From Oscillospiraceae bacterium (lineage in GTDB: Bacteria > Bacillota > Clostridia > Oscillospirales > Oscillospiraceae): a stretch of DNA of 64,000 nt. This document shows positions 52,001 to 60,649 of the stretch, one piece after another (position 1 is the first letter of the stretch; every line of letters begins with the position of its first letter). The translations under genes were made by a program, and so were the position numbers. Location: NCBI GenBank assembly GCA_017429835.1, contig JAFROD010000007.1, positions 35,704 through 99,703 of the forward strand. The letters run 5' to 3'. The notes under the pieces are model-generated. The model worked only from the letters and a program-made list of their open reading frames with translations, had not been told where the DNA came from and searched no databases.

Positions 52001-53133
52001 TCTATCTGGATAACGCGGCGACGACGCTGTACAAGCCCGAAGGCGTGATCGAGGCGGTCGTGAACGCCATGCAGACCGCAGGCAACGCCGCCAGAGGCGC
52101 ACACAGCGCCTCTCTCGGCGCGGCAGGTATGGTATACGATACGAGAAGAAAGCTCGCGGCGCTGTTCGGCTGTCCACGGGCGGATCACGTCGCTTTTACG
52201 CCCAACGCGACCGCTGCGCTGAATATCGCGATCTACGGTCTGCTTGCGCCGGGCGAGCACGCGATCACCACCGATCTGGAGCATAATTCCGTCCTGCGGC
52301 CGCTCTACGATCTGGAAGAGCGCGGCATGGCGCTGGATTTTGTTCCCGCCGACCGCCGTGGCTGCATTCGGTATGAAGACTTTGAAGCCCTGATAAAACC
52401 GAACACCAAGGCGATCGTCTGCACCCACGCCTCCAATCTGACAGGAAACGCGCTGGATATCGTAAGGATCGCGGGGATCGCCCATCGACACGGTGCGTAT
52501 CTGATCGTGGATGCAGCGCAGACTGCGGGCAGTTTTCCGATCGACATGACAGCTATGGGAATCGACGTGCTCTGCTTTACCGGTCACAAAGGGCTGATGG
52601 GACCGCAGGGCACCGGCGGGCTGTGCGTTCGTCCCGATGTGGAGCTGCGTCCTCTCCTGCGCGGCGGCAGCGGCGTGCAGTCGCACAACCGGCACCAGCC
52701 GGACAATTACCCCACGCGGCTCGAGGCGGGCACGCTGAACTCTCACGGGATCGCGGGTTTGAATGCCGCTGTGGATTATCTGAGCAGCGAGGGCGTGGAA
52801 ACGCTCTACCGCCGCGAGCATGAACGGATGGAACAGTTTTACGATGGCGTTTCCGCGATCGACGGCGTGACCGTCTATGGGGATTTCTCCGCCGCTCGCC
52901 GCGCCGCTATCGTTTCGCTGAACGTGCGCGACTTCGACTCGTCCATGGTGGCGGACGTACTGTTTACCGATTACGGCATCGCCACGCGCGCCGGCGCGCA
53001 CTGTGCGCCGCGGATGCACGCCGCCCTCGGTACCACCGATCAAGGCGCGGTGCGTTTCAGCTTTTCGCCCTTCAACACCGAAGAGGAAATTCGGACCGCT
53101 GTGGAAGCGATCCGGGAAATATCACAAGAGTAA
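51997..53133 (+). CDS. Cysteine desulfurase-family PLP enzyme (class V aminotransferase)
   Basis: 378 residues from the ATG at 51997. PLP-binding Lys lies in CFTGHKGLMGPQGTGGL; HASNLTGN, DAAQTAGSFPID and the C-terminal RAGAHCAPRMHAALGT (catalytic Cys) match the selenium-associated subgroup of cysteine desulfurase-like proteins. The enzyme should release sulfur from cysteine, or selenium from selenocysteine, as a Cys-bound persulfide. Position between the activase and the reductase, with YedF downstream, points to delivery of S or Se to that system rather than to general Fe-S assembly. Confidence 0.9.
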   Translation: MIYLDNAATTLYKPEGVIEAVVNAMQTAGNAARGAHSASLGAAGMVYDTRRKLAALFGCPRADHVAFTPNATAALNIAIYGLLAPGEHAITTDLEHNSVLRPLYDLEERGMALDFVPADRRGCIRYEDFEALIKPNTKAIVCTHASNLTGNALDIVRIAGIAHRHGAYLIVDAAQTAGSFPIDMTAMGIDVLCFTGHKGLMGPQGTGGLCVRPDVELRPLLRGGSGVQSHNRHQPDNYPTRLEAGTLNSHGIAGLNAAVDYLSSEGVETLYRREHERMEQFYDGVSAIDGVTVYGDFSAARRAAIVSLNVRDFDSSMVADVLFTDYGIATRAGAHCAPRMHAALGTTDQGAVRFSFSPFNTEEEIRTAVEAIREISQE

Positions 53134-53145
53134 AGGAGTACAACT

Positions 53146-54420
53146 ATGGCTGACTATGTACAAATGTGGAAAGACCTGGGCATGGACCTGGAGAGCCACG
53201 ACGTGCTGTGTTCTGTGCTGCCGACCGCAGTCGGAGACGTGTTCATGACGCAGCAGAATCGCCCGAAGGCGATGGATTTCTGGGATCTGGTCATTTCCGA
53301 GGTCCACGGCATCCGTCCGGCAGAGCTGATCGAGGAGCAGAAAAAGGGTCGCAAGGTTTTCGGCACGTTCTGCGTCTACGTTCCCGATGAGGTCGTGATC
53401 GCCGCGAACGGCATCGTGACCGGTCTGTGCGGCGGCTCGCAGTTCTGGGTCCCCGGCGGCGAAGCCGTTCTGCCCAAGAGCACCTGCCCGCTGATCAAGG
53501 CGTCTGTCGGCGCGCGTCTCGGCAGAACCTGCCCCTTCTTCCGTATTGCGGATATGTACGTCGGCGAGACCACCTGCGACGGCAAGAAGAAGGCCTATGA
53601 GATCCTCGGCGAGGACGTGCCGATGTACGTCATGGACGTACCGCAGATGAAGCGTCCCGAGGACATTCTCAAGTGGAAGAACGAGATTGCCGCCTTCGCG
53701 AAGAAGGTCGAGGAATTCACCGGCAACAAGCTCACGCCCGAAAAGCTGAACGAGGCGATCAAGCTTTTCAACGAAAAGCGCAAAGCGCTTGCCCGCGTGT
53801 ATAACGCGAGGAAGTCCGAATGCTTGCCGATCTCCGGCCGCGACGCGCTGCTTATGATGCAGATCGCGTTCTTCGACGATCCCGCCCGCTGCGCGCAGAT
53901 GTGCAACCGTCTGGCAGACGAGTTGGAGCAGCGCATCAGGGACGGCGTCAGCGTCGTTCCTGCCGGCACCAAGCGCATCCTTGTCACCGGCACGCCGCTG
54001 GCAGTACCCAACTGGAAGCTGCATAACATCATCGAGACCTCCGGCGCAGCCGTGGTCTGCGAGGAGATGTGTACCGGCACCCGCTACTTCGAGAACCTGG
54101 TCGACGAGACCAAGACCACGCTGGACGAGCAGTTCATGGCGCTGTCCGAGCGCTACATGAAGACGAACTGCGCCTGCTTCACTCCGAACACCGGCCGCAT
54201 CGACGACATTCTGCGGATGGTCAAGGAATACAAGGTCGACGGCGTGATCGATTGCTCGCTCAAGTTTTGCTGCCTGTACGACACCGAAAAGTACAGCGTC
54301 AGCCGCGCGCTCAAGGAGGCCGGCGTCCCCATTCTCAGCCTTGAAACCGACTACACCGACACCGACGCCGAGCAGCTGCGCACCCGCATCGGCGCGTTCG
54401 TGGAAATGATCGATGGCTGA
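53146..54420 (+). CDS. Double-cubane-cluster-type ATP-dependent reductase (HgdB/DCCP family)
   Basis: 424 residues. The family pattern TFCVYVPDEVVIAANGIV (Cys76), LCGGSQ (Cys95), STCPLIKAS (Cys114), GRTCPFF (Cys129) and ETTCDGKKKAYE (Cys144) is followed by RILVTGTPLAVPNWKLHNII and CSLKFCCLYDTEKYSV, with LSLETDYTDTD near the end. Relatives are 2-hydroxyacyl-CoA dehydratase subunits and stand-alone double-cubane proteins that use electrons from an ATPase activase to reduce small molecules. The partner subunit of true dehydratases is absent here, favouring the double-cubane type. AAAGGAG precedes the ATG. Substrate unknown. Confidence 0.88.
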   Translation: MADYVQMWKDLGMDLESHDVLCSVLPTAVGDVFMTQQNRPKAMDFWDLVISEVHGIRPAELIEEQKKGRKVFGTFCVYVPDEVVIAANGIVTGLCGGSQFWVPGGEAVLPKSTCPLIKASVGARLGRTCPFFRIADMYVGETTCDGKKKAYEILGEDVPMYVMDVPQMKRPEDILKWKNEIAAFAKKVEEFTGNKLTPEKLNEAIKLFNEKRKALARVYNARKSECLPISGRDALLMMQIAFFDDPARCAQMCNRLADELEQRIRDGVSVVPAGTKRILVTGTPLAVPNWKLHNIIETSGAAVVCEEMCTGTRYFENLVDETKTTLDEQFMALSERYMKTNCACFTPNTGRIDDILRMVKEYKVDGVIDCSLKFCCLYDTEKYSVSRALKEAGVPILSLETDYTDTDAEQLRTRIGAFVEMIDG

Positions 54421-54685
54421 CAGCCCGGTCCGCTGGTACATCCTGTTTGATAACTACGAGCAGGGGCTTGCCCTGCACGCGCTGCTCGATGAACACGATC
54501 TGCCCAATCGGATCGCTCCCTCGCCCCGCTGCCTCAAGGAGGCAGCGGCGTGCGGGATGGCGCTGCTGATTGAGCAGGAGCATATCGACGCCGTGCGCGC
54601 CTGCATTGAGGCAAATCACGGCGAATACCGCGTGATCGTGCCGCTGGAGGGGCAGCTTCTGTCTCATCGGGACAAGTATTGTTAA
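54413..54685 (+). CDS. DUF3343 protein (putative Se/S carrier), copy 1
   Basis: 90 residues. VRWYILFDNYEQGLALHALL, the APSPRCLKEAAACGMALLIE segment with the conserved CG pair, and AVRACIEAN fit DUF3343, a family linked to selenium-metabolism loci and proposed to carry S or Se. The ATG overlaps the reductase stop by 8 bp, so the two are translationally coupled. Two further cysteines (Cys41, Cys90) are seen. The carrier role is a family proposal, not shown here. Confidence 0.85.
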   Translation: MADSPVRWYILFDNYEQGLALHALLDEHDLPNRIAPSPRCLKEAAACGMALLIEQEHIDAVRACIEANHGEYRVIVPLEGQLLSHRDKYC

Positions 54686-54698
54686 TGGAGGCAATCAC

Positions 54699-55310
54699 AT
54701 GGAAACTATCAAGGTTGACGCATTGGGACTTGCGTGTCCGCTGCCCGTGGTGAAGACGATCAAGGCGCTGGAGGCGCTGACCGGTCCTGCCACCGTGGAA
54801 ACGCACGTAGACAATGAGACCGCTGTGCAGAACGTGACCCGTCTTGCCGAGGGCAAGGGGTTCCCGGTCCGCAGCGAAAAGCTGTCGGACGGGCATTTCG
54901 TCATCACGATGGAAGCCGATAAACCGGCGGAAAAAGCGGAAGAAACGCCCGTCGCCTGCACTCCGGATCGCCGCGGCAACACCGTCGTCGCGATCACGTC
55001 CGACGCGATGGGGCACGGCAGCGACGAGCTCGGCAGACAGCTGATGAAGGGCTTTATCTACGCGCTCTCGCAGTTGGAAGAACTGCCGAAGACCATTCTG
55101 TTCTACAACGGCGGCGCGAAGCTGACGACCGAGGGCTCTTTGTCGCTGGAGGACCTCAAGAGCATGGAGGCGCAGGGCGTTGCGATCATGACCTGCGGCA
55201 CCTGCCTGAACTACTACGGTCTGACCGAAAAGCTGGCGGTCGGCAGCGTGACGAATATGTACGTCATCGTTGAAACGCTGGCAAAGGCCGATAAGATCAT
55301 CAAGCCGTAA
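54699..55310 (+). CDS. yedF: Sulfurtransferase-like selenium-metabolism protein YedF
   Basis: 203 residues. The N-terminal 75 form a TusA-like domain with VDALGLACPLPVVKTIKALE (Cys13 followed by Pro, the TusA site). The C-terminal 110 resemble DsrE/DsrF (VVAITSDAMGHGSDELGR, ILFYNGGAKLTTEGS) and contain MTCGTCLNYYGL, a possible second thiol relay. YedF co-occurs with selenium genes in many anaerobes. GGAGG precedes the ATG. It sits between two DUF3343 genes. Confidence 0.92.
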   Translation: METIKVDALGLACPLPVVKTIKALEALTGPATVETHVDNETAVQNVTRLAEGKGFPVRSEKLSDGHFVITMEADKPAEKAEETPVACTPDRRGNTVVAITSDAMGHGSDELGRQLMKGFIYALSQLEELPKTILFYNGGAKLTTEGSLSLEDLKSMEAQGVAIMTCGTCLNYYGLTEKLAVGSVTNMYVIVETLAKADKIIKP

Positions 55311-55546
55311 TGCGGGCGAAACTGCCGCGGCTGGTCGTGACCTTTTCCACCACGGCGGCAGCGATGGAAATGGAGCGTTACTGTCAGGCGAACGGGATCT
55401 CCGGCCGCCTGATCCCCACGCCGCGTGAGATCACCGCCGACTGCGGGCTTGCATGGAGCGCACCGTCCGAAGCAGAGTCCGCCGTCCTGCAAGCCGCCAA
55501 TAACGGCTGCATCGAATACGCCGCCGTCTATCACCTGGTCATATAA
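55310..55546 (+). CDS. DUF3343 protein (putative Se/S carrier), copy 2
   Basis: 78 residues. LVVTFSTTAAAMEMERYCQA and ITADCGLAWSAPSEAESAVL carry the family CG pair. It is paralogous to, but clearly different from, copy 1. The ATG overlaps the yedF stop (TAATG). Last gene of the operon, directly before a terminator. Confidence 0.85.
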   Translation: MRAKLPRLVVTFSTTAAAMEMERYCQANGISGRLIPTPREITADCGLAWSAPSEAESAVLQAANNGCIEYAAVYHLVI

Positions 55547-55588
55547 AAACAGCGCGCTGCAACTTTTTTCGGTTGCAGCGCGCTGTTT
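55547..55588. terminator. Bidirectional terminator between the two convergent operons
   Basis: 17-bp arms AAACAGCGCGCTGCAAC (55547-55563) and GTTGCAGCGCGCTGTTT (55572-55588), 8-nt loop. It ends the plus-strand operon; the minus-strand operon ends at 55708. Confidence 0.88.
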
Positions 55589-55707
55589 ATTCAGCGCAGT
55601 TTCGATGCTCTTGCCCTTGCCTGACGGACCAAGAGGACGACAAAAATGTCCTCAAAGAGCGTAAAATTGACTTGGTCGAATCAACGCTCCGGTCGGTGCT
55701 TCTGTTA

Positions 55708-56028
55708 TTATTTTCGCAAATATCGCTCGTCTGTGCCGAGATCCTCCGAAACGAAGCGCTCTACAGTCATATGCAGGTCGTGCTTCTCCCGCAGGCGGGT
55801 AATCTCCGCCATCATCGGAGAAGCGTGATGCGCATCGATGGCAGCCTGATCCTGCCATGCGTCGATCAGCAGAACGGCATCGGGATCGTTCATCGGAAAG
55901 AAGTATTCATAGCGCAGGTTTCCCGGCTCCTGCCGAATGCGATCCGCAACGCCGGAGGCTTCCATTTCCTCGGCAAAGCGCCGGGCGTTTCCGGACGCTC
56001 CGGTGTAGAATAGATGCAGTGTGATCAT
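55708..56028 (-). CDS. Antibiotic-biosynthesis-monooxygenase-fold (ABM) protein
   Basis: 106 residues from the ATG at 56028 (AGGAG upstream). TLHLFYTGASGNARRFAEEM, YEYFFPMNDPDAVLLIDAWQ and AAIDAHHASPMMAEITRLRE are the ferredoxin-like ABM/YgiN fold; the His pair in DAHHASPMM is typical. Such proteins act on quinols or small aromatics, or are uncharacterised. Last gene of the TetR-controlled operon, 19 bp after the flavodoxin-like gene. Confidence 0.85.
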   Translation of the reverse strand: MITLHLFYTGASGNARRFAEEMEASGVADRIRQEPGNLRYEYFFPMNDPDAVLLIDAWQDQAAIDAHHASPMMAEITRLREKHDLHMTVERFVSEDLGTDERYLRK

Positions 56029-56047
56029 TTCAGACTCCTGACCGCAA

Positions 56048-56587
56048 TCAAACCGATTTTCCCATTTCATACGCCTGCCGGAACACGGGTGTGTTTTTGA
56101 TTTTACCTTTCTCGTAGACGCCAACGCCGCGGATCACGCCCATTTCCTTCGCACCCTCCACGCAGTCGGCATAGCCGCGGAAGCATTCGATCGTCCGATC
56201 CACGGCTTCCGATTCCTCGTCGGCGCAGGTGGCAATGTAGTAGAATTCCTTGTTCTTAACTTCCGTCCAGCGGGCGACGGTGCGGTCGATCAGCGTTTTG
56301 AGCTGCGCGTCGATGGAATAGAAATAGACAGGGCTGGCCAGAACGATCACGTCGGCGTCGATGATCTTCTGGAGAATCTCCGGCATATCGTCCTTCTTGG
56401 CGCAGACGCCGCCGGACGTCTGGCAGAAATAGCAGCCGCTGCAGTAATCGATCTTTTTCTCGGCCACACGGATCTTCTCGACCTTATTCTCTGCTTCCGC
56501 TGCGCCGCGCGCAAATTCGTCGCAGAGCAGGTCGGAATTGCCGCCCTTGCGCGGGCTGCCGGACAGGATCAATACGTTTTTACTCAT
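56048..56587 (-). CDS. Flavodoxin-like NAD(P)H-dependent oxidoreductase
   Basis: 179 residues. LILSGSPRKGGNSDLLCDEF is the FMN phosphate loop; CSGCYFCQTSGGVCAKKDDM carries four cysteines typical of the anaerobe iron-sulfur flavoprotein-like subgroup; LASPVYFYSIDAQLKTLIDR is the isoalloxazine loop. It should shuttle electrons from NAD(P)H to a small acceptor. AGGAGG precedes the ATG; 28 bp after the aldo/keto reductase. Confidence 0.9.
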   Translation of the reverse strand: MSKNVLILSGSPRKGGNSDLLCDEFARGAAEAENKVEKIRVAEKKIDYCSGCYFCQTSGGVCAKKDDMPEILQKIIDADVIVLASPVYFYSIDAQLKTLIDRTVARWTEVKNKEFYYIATCADEESEAVDRTIECFRGYADCVEGAKEMGVIRGVGVYEKGKIKNTPVFRQAYEMGKSV

Positions 56588-56615
56588 GTTGTTTTTCCTC
56601 CTATTTCTGATTATC

Positions 56616-57740
56616 CTATTCCTCCCACTCCCGGCACGCTTCCAGCAGGGAGATGATGGGAAGCTGCTGCGGGCAGGCGGCCTCGCACTGACCGCACCGG
56701 ATGCAGTCGCTTGCCTTCCCCTTCCCCCGCGTAACGATGCCGTACTCCCGGACGGTCCGGAAGCGCGGACTGCCTTCTTTGCGGTTCTGCACCGCGAAGA
56801 TTTCCGGGATCGGGATCTCCATCGGGCAGCCTTCGGTGCAGTAGTGGCAGGCGGTGCAGGGGATGGACTGGTCCGCGTTCAGCGCAGCCTGCGCCTGCGC
56901 GACGACGGCTTCCTCTTCCGGCGTCAGGGGGAGGAAATTGCGCATAAAGCTGAGGTTGTCCTCCATCTGCGCCAAATTACTCATACCGGACAGGACGGTG
57001 ATGACGTTCTCCTTGCTCGCGGCGTAACGGATCGCCCAGCTGGCGTAGGAGGCCTTACTGCCGCTTCGGCCGAAGACGGCCTTCACCGAGGCGATGGGGT
57101 CCGCCAGCACGCCGCCCTTGACGGGCTCCATGATGGTGACGGGCTTGCCGTGCGCCTTGCAGATCTCCCAGTTTTTCCGCCCGGCCACGCCGGGATTCTC
57201 CCAGTCGGCGTAGTTGATCTGCAGTTGCACGAAGTCCACCTCGGGGTGCGCGGTCAGCAGCTCTTCCAGCAGATCGGGATCGGCGTGGAAGGAGAAGCCC
57301 CAGTGCTTCACGAGCCCCTGCTCCTTCAGCCCTTTGACGAAGTCCCAGAGGTGGTACTCGTCGTACTTCTTATAGTTGCCGCGCTGCAGGGCGTGGAGCA
57401 GATAGAAGTCGAAATATCCCGCGCCGGTGCGCTCCAGGCTGGTGTAAAACTGCTGTTTCGCGCTTTCTTCGTCGTGGCACTGCATCCAGGCGTTCAGCTT
57501 GGTGCAGACGGTGTAGCTCTCTCTGGGGTGCCGCTCCGCCACGGCCTTGCGGAAGGCCTCCTCGGACGCGCCGTTGTCGTAGACGTAGGCGGTGTCAAAG
57601 TAGGTGCCGCCGGCGGCAAGAAACCGATCCGCCATTTCCGCGACCTGCGGGATATCGATGCTGCCGTCCTCGTTTTTCGGCAGGCGCATCAGGCCGAAGC
57701 CGAGCTTGAAAATGTCTTTTCCGAGATAATCGTTCATCAT
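56616..57740 (-). CDS. Aldo/keto reductase with C-terminal ferredoxin domain
   Basis: 374 residues. Residues 1-285 form an aldo/keto reductase barrel with the catalytic Asp-Tyr-Lys-His set in YFDTAYVYDNG, VCTKLNAW and YLLHALQ. The C-terminal 90 residues hold two [4Fe-4S] sites, CTACHYCTEGCPMEIPI and CIRCGQCEAACPQQLPI. This two-domain form is common in anaerobes and may accept electrons from ferredoxin. It lies 40 bp after the sirtuin gene. Substrate unknown. Confidence 0.92.
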   Translation of the reverse strand: MMNDYLGKDIFKLGFGLMRLPKNEDGSIDIPQVAEMADRFLAAGGTYFDTAYVYDNGASEEAFRKAVAERHPRESYTVCTKLNAWMQCHDEESAKQQFYTSLERTGAGYFDFYLLHALQRGNYKKYDEYHLWDFVKGLKEQGLVKHWGFSFHADPDLLEELLTAHPEVDFVQLQINYADWENPGVAGRKNWEICKAHGKPVTIMEPVKGGVLADPIASVKAVFGRSGSKASYASWAIRYAASKENVITVLSGMSNLAQMEDNLSFMRNFLPLTPEEEAVVAQAQAALNADQSIPCTACHYCTEGCPMEIPIPEIFAVQNRKEGSPRFRTVREYGIVTRGKGKASDCIRCGQCEAACPQQLPIISLLEACREWEE

Positions 57741-57780
57741 CTTTGCCTTCTTTCAAGAATCATTCATTCGGAGCGTGCGT

Positions 57781-58764
57781 TCACAGAAATGATTTAAGTA
57801 TTGAGCCGACGTCGCCGTCAAGGCAAATACACTGCGGCTCGATCTGCTTCGGGCAGAGTGCCATGTCGCGGTTCAGACAAGCATAGACCGCCCTGGGGTT
57901 TTCCACGGTCAGCGCCCAGAAGGGGTATTTGATGATAGCCGGCGTGTTGGCACCGACGCCGAGTTCCAGATACAGCACGTGCTTTCCGGAGGTTTCTTCC
58001 AAGAAAGCCGCATAGCGCTCCGCCGCGGCGTGCCAGCCGGCGTCCTCCACAAATGAGTCGTCCGAACGCAGGTTCATTGTGACCTTGCCGTCGGAAACCG
58101 GACAGCGCGGAATCAGTTCGGTCGGGATCGTCATTAGGATCTTCTTGTCTTGCGGCACGGTGAATGAGCCGTTTTCGTCACGCGCAAATCCCTGCGCCGC
58201 CATCGCTCCCGTCACCCATTCCTCGTTGTCGAAGGTCTTTTTGATTTTCGGATCGACGCTCTGGAACAGACCGTAGTCGCCCTGCGTATAGAACAGGCGC
58301 TTCTTTTCGAATCCCGCCCGCTGGAACTGATGATCCACGTTGGTGGTGATCACGAAGTAGTTTTTCTCTTTGACCAGCGCAAGCAGGTCTTTATACACCG
58401 GCTTCGGCGGGTCGATGTAGCGGTTGAACCAGATATGCCGCGCCCACCACGCCCAGCGGGTCTCTTCGTCCGGGAAGGGGTAGAAGCCGCCGGAATACAT
58501 ATCCGTAATCCCAAAGCGTTCCCGATAATCGTAGAAATACCGATCAAAGCGCTCGCCGCTGTATGTCAGACCCGCCGAAGCGGAGAGACCGGCTCCGGCG
58601 CCGATGATAACGGCGTCGGCAGTTTCCAGTTCCGTTTTCAGCCGCGCGAGCCGTTCCTCCCTGCTTCCGAAGCCGGCAGAGAGTCCGCCCCGAAACGCGC
58701 GGATCACGTTCAGGCCTTTGCGGATGCTTTCCGCATAGCCGTTATTGTCGTAAGAGCTTTGCAT
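57781..58764 (-). CDS. Class M sirtuin (SirTM), probable protein ADP-ribosyltransferase
   Basis: 327 residues from the ATG at 58764, overlapping the macrodomain stop by 23 bp. The NAD-binding loop GAGAGLSASAGLTYSG (55-70) and TTNVDHQF (140-147) are sirtuin motifs. Where deacetylases have the catalytic His of an HG pair, this protein has TQGDYG with Gln161, as in SirTM enzymes, which ADP-ribosylate rather than deacetylate. The four-Cys zinc knuckle is not evident. Known SirTMs are linked to a macrodomain, a GcvH-like protein (GcvH-L) and a lipoate ligase; only the macrodomain is found here. Confidence 0.9.
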   Translation of the reverse strand: MQSSYDNNGYAESIRKGLNVIRAFRGGLSAGFGSREERLARLKTELETADAVIIGAGAGLSASAGLTYSGERFDRYFYDYRERFGITDMYSGGFYPFPDEETRWAWWARHIWFNRYIDPPKPVYKDLLALVKEKNYFVITTNVDHQFQRAGFEKKRLFYTQGDYGLFQSVDPKIKKTFDNEEWVTGAMAAQGFARDENGSFTVPQDKKILMTIPTELIPRCPVSDGKVTMNLRSDDSFVEDAGWHAAAERYAAFLEETSGKHVLYLELGVGANTPAIIKYPFWALTVENPRAVYACLNRDMALCPKQIEPQCICLDGDVGSILKSFL

Positions 58765-59569
58765 AGAGATCCCTGTCCTTGTCTGTAAATACGTTGAAAA
58801 TGACGCGGTCCGTCTGCCGCTCGTGTGTCGCAAGCCAGGTCGTGACGTTCTCCACCGCGATCTCGGCGGCCCGTTCTTGGGGAAAGCCGAAGACGCCTGT
58901 GGAGATGCAGCAGAATGCTACCGAACGCAGACCATTTTCGGCGCAGAGGTCGAGGGTGTTCCGATAACAGACAGCAAGCTCGCTCTCCGCTACCGGCGTC
59001 AGCCTTCCCGAGACGATGGGGCCGACGATATGGACGATCTTCTTCGCCGGAAGGTTGTAGGCGTCTGTCAGCATGGGCACAGCGGTTGGCTGCTCGTAAT
59101 CCTTCCCGTATTGTTCCCGCAGCCGCTGCATCTGCCGGTTGCATTCCGCACGGAGCTGGACGCCGGCATAGGTGTGGATGCAGTTATCGATGCAGGTGTG
59201 CATCGGGATGAAACAACCCAACATCTGCGAGTTCGCGGCGTTGACGATGGCGTCCGCCGCAAGCCGCGTGATATCACCCTGCCAAAGAGCCAGCTTTTCT
59301 GCAAAGGGACGCTTGCTGCCCAATGCTTCCCGAACAGACGGGATCTCCGCAGGAAAGACAACGCCTTTTTCCTCTGCGCAGGCAGTCAGGTATTCATCCT
59401 GCACTTGGATGACGTGCCCCGGCAGTATTTGGGGCGGACGGATGTTCATTAAAGAACGCAAGAGGTTTCTTTGCCCCCGCGCATCCGCCGGTATCTCAGT
59501 ATTCCGGTATCTCGGCTGCTCTGCCAAGAGAGTTTTTATCAGATAGAGCCGTTTTTCTTCGTGCGTCAT
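58742..59569 (-). CDS. Zinc-type macrodomain ADP-ribosyl hydrolase
   Basis: 275 residues from the ATG at 59569. An N-terminal helical extension (about 1-85, ending before KRPFAEKLALWQGDITR) precedes the macro fold: QGDIT (97-101), VNAANSQMLG (109-118) and STGVFGFPQE (223-232) bind ADP-ribose. The insert GCFIPMHTCIDNCIH with Cys119, His124 and His132 is the zinc-site signature of macrodomains paired with SirTM. It should remove the modification that SirTM adds. The sirtuin start lies inside this gene, so both are made together. Confidence 0.92.
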   Translation of the reverse strand: MTHEEKRLYLIKTLLAEQPRYRNTEIPADARGQRNLLRSLMNIRPPQILPGHVIQVQDEYLTACAEEKGVVFPAEIPSVREALGSKRPFAEKLALWQGDITRLAADAIVNAANSQMLGCFIPMHTCIDNCIHTYAGVQLRAECNRQMQRLREQYGKDYEQPTAVPMLTDAYNLPAKKIVHIVGPIVSGRLTPVAESELAVCYRNTLDLCAENGLRSVAFCCISTGVFGFPQERAAEIAVENVTTWLATHERQTDRVIFNVFTDKDRDLYAKLLRQ

Positions 59570-59595
59570 AGTTTCATCTTCTTTCCGTTGAACCG

Positions 59596-60627
59596 TCAGA
59601 AGCACCTTTGCTTTCTGTCGCTTTTACATCGTTCTATGTTTCCGCAGTGGTAGCACAGCTCATTGTCACAGATGCCGTCGTTTTTGTAATACGAAAGAAT
59701 GTTGTTCACCGTCGTTTCCGCGATGTTGTTCAGCGCGTCTTCCGTCAGAAACGCCTGATGCGACGTGACGATCACGTTCGGCATGGAGATCAGGCGCGAG
59801 AGCAGCTCGTCATCCATAATGTGTCCGGAACGGTCTTCGAAGAAGATATCCGCTTCTTCCTCATAAACGTCGAGGCAAGCTGCGCCGATCTTTCGGCTCT
59901 TGATCCCGTCAAGAAGCGCTCCGGCATCGATCAAAGCACCGCGGGATGTGTTGACGATCACAACGCCCTTCTTCATCTTTTCGATGGCTGCGCTGTTGAT
60001 CATATGCTTCGTTTCATCCGTCAGCGGACAGTGCAGGGAAATGACGTCGCTTTCGGCAAACAGCGTTTCGAGCGGCACGTAGTCAATGTCGCCAGCCGGG
60101 TAGAGATCGTACGCGATGACCTTCATGCCGAAACCCCGGCAGATGTCGATGAAAATACGCCCGATTTTTCCCGTTCCGACCACGCCGACGGTTTTACCGT
60201 GAAGGTCAAAGCCGGTCAGACCGCTCAGCGAGAAATTGAATTCCCGCGTGCGGTTGTATGCTTTGTGGATGCGGCGCACGGAGGTGAGCAGCAGCGCCGC
60301 CGCGTGCTCTGCCACGGCGTAAGGAGAATATGCCGGAACGTGAACGACGTGTATCTTGCCGAACGCAGCTCGAACGTCCACGTTGTTGTATCCCGCCGAA
60401 CGCAGAGCAATCAGTCTGACGCCGCAGTCATACAGCTTGTTGATCACGGCGGCGTTTACGTCGTCATTGACGAAAACGCATACCGCGTCACAACCATCGG
60501 CAAGCGCGGCGGTGTCTTCGTTCAGCTTTGTTTCCAGAAAACGGAGCTGAATCCCGTTCTGCCCGCCATAAGCTTCAAAAGACGGCTTGTCATATGCCTT
60601 GGTATCGTAAAATGCAACCTTGATCAT
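59596..60627 (-). CDS. D-lactate dehydrogenase-like 2-hydroxyacid dehydrogenase with Cys-rich tail
   Basis: 343 residues from the ATG at 60627 (GGAGG). The Rossmann loop is VVGTGKIGRIF (149-159). Catalytic Arg229 (NTSRGALID), Glu in LDVYEEE (about 257) and His290 (TSHQAFLT) are in place. RSAGYNNVD is the D-LDH substrate loop, so NADH-dependent reduction of pyruvate or a similar 2-oxoacid is likely. Residues 317-343 form an unusual tail with five cysteines (320, 325, 328, 334, 342) that ordinary D-LDHs lack; it may bind a metal or act as a thiol switch. It sits 26 bp before the macrodomain gene. Confidence 0.9.
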   Translation of the reverse strand: MIKVAFYDTKAYDKPSFEAYGGQNGIQLRFLETKLNEDTAALADGCDAVCVFVNDDVNAAVINKLYDCGVRLIALRSAGYNNVDVRAAFGKIHVVHVPAYSPYAVAEHAAALLLTSVRRIHKAYNRTREFNFSLSGLTGFDLHGKTVGVVGTGKIGRIFIDICRGFGMKVIAYDLYPAGDIDYVPLETLFAESDVISLHCPLTDETKHMINSAAIEKMKKGVVIVNTSRGALIDAGALLDGIKSRKIGAACLDVYEEEADIFFEDRSGHIMDDELLSRLISMPNVIVTSHQAFLTEDALNNIAETTVNNILSYYKNDGICDNELCYHCGNIERCKSDRKQRCF

Positions 60628-60649
60628 CTGTCTGTCCTCCATTTTCATT

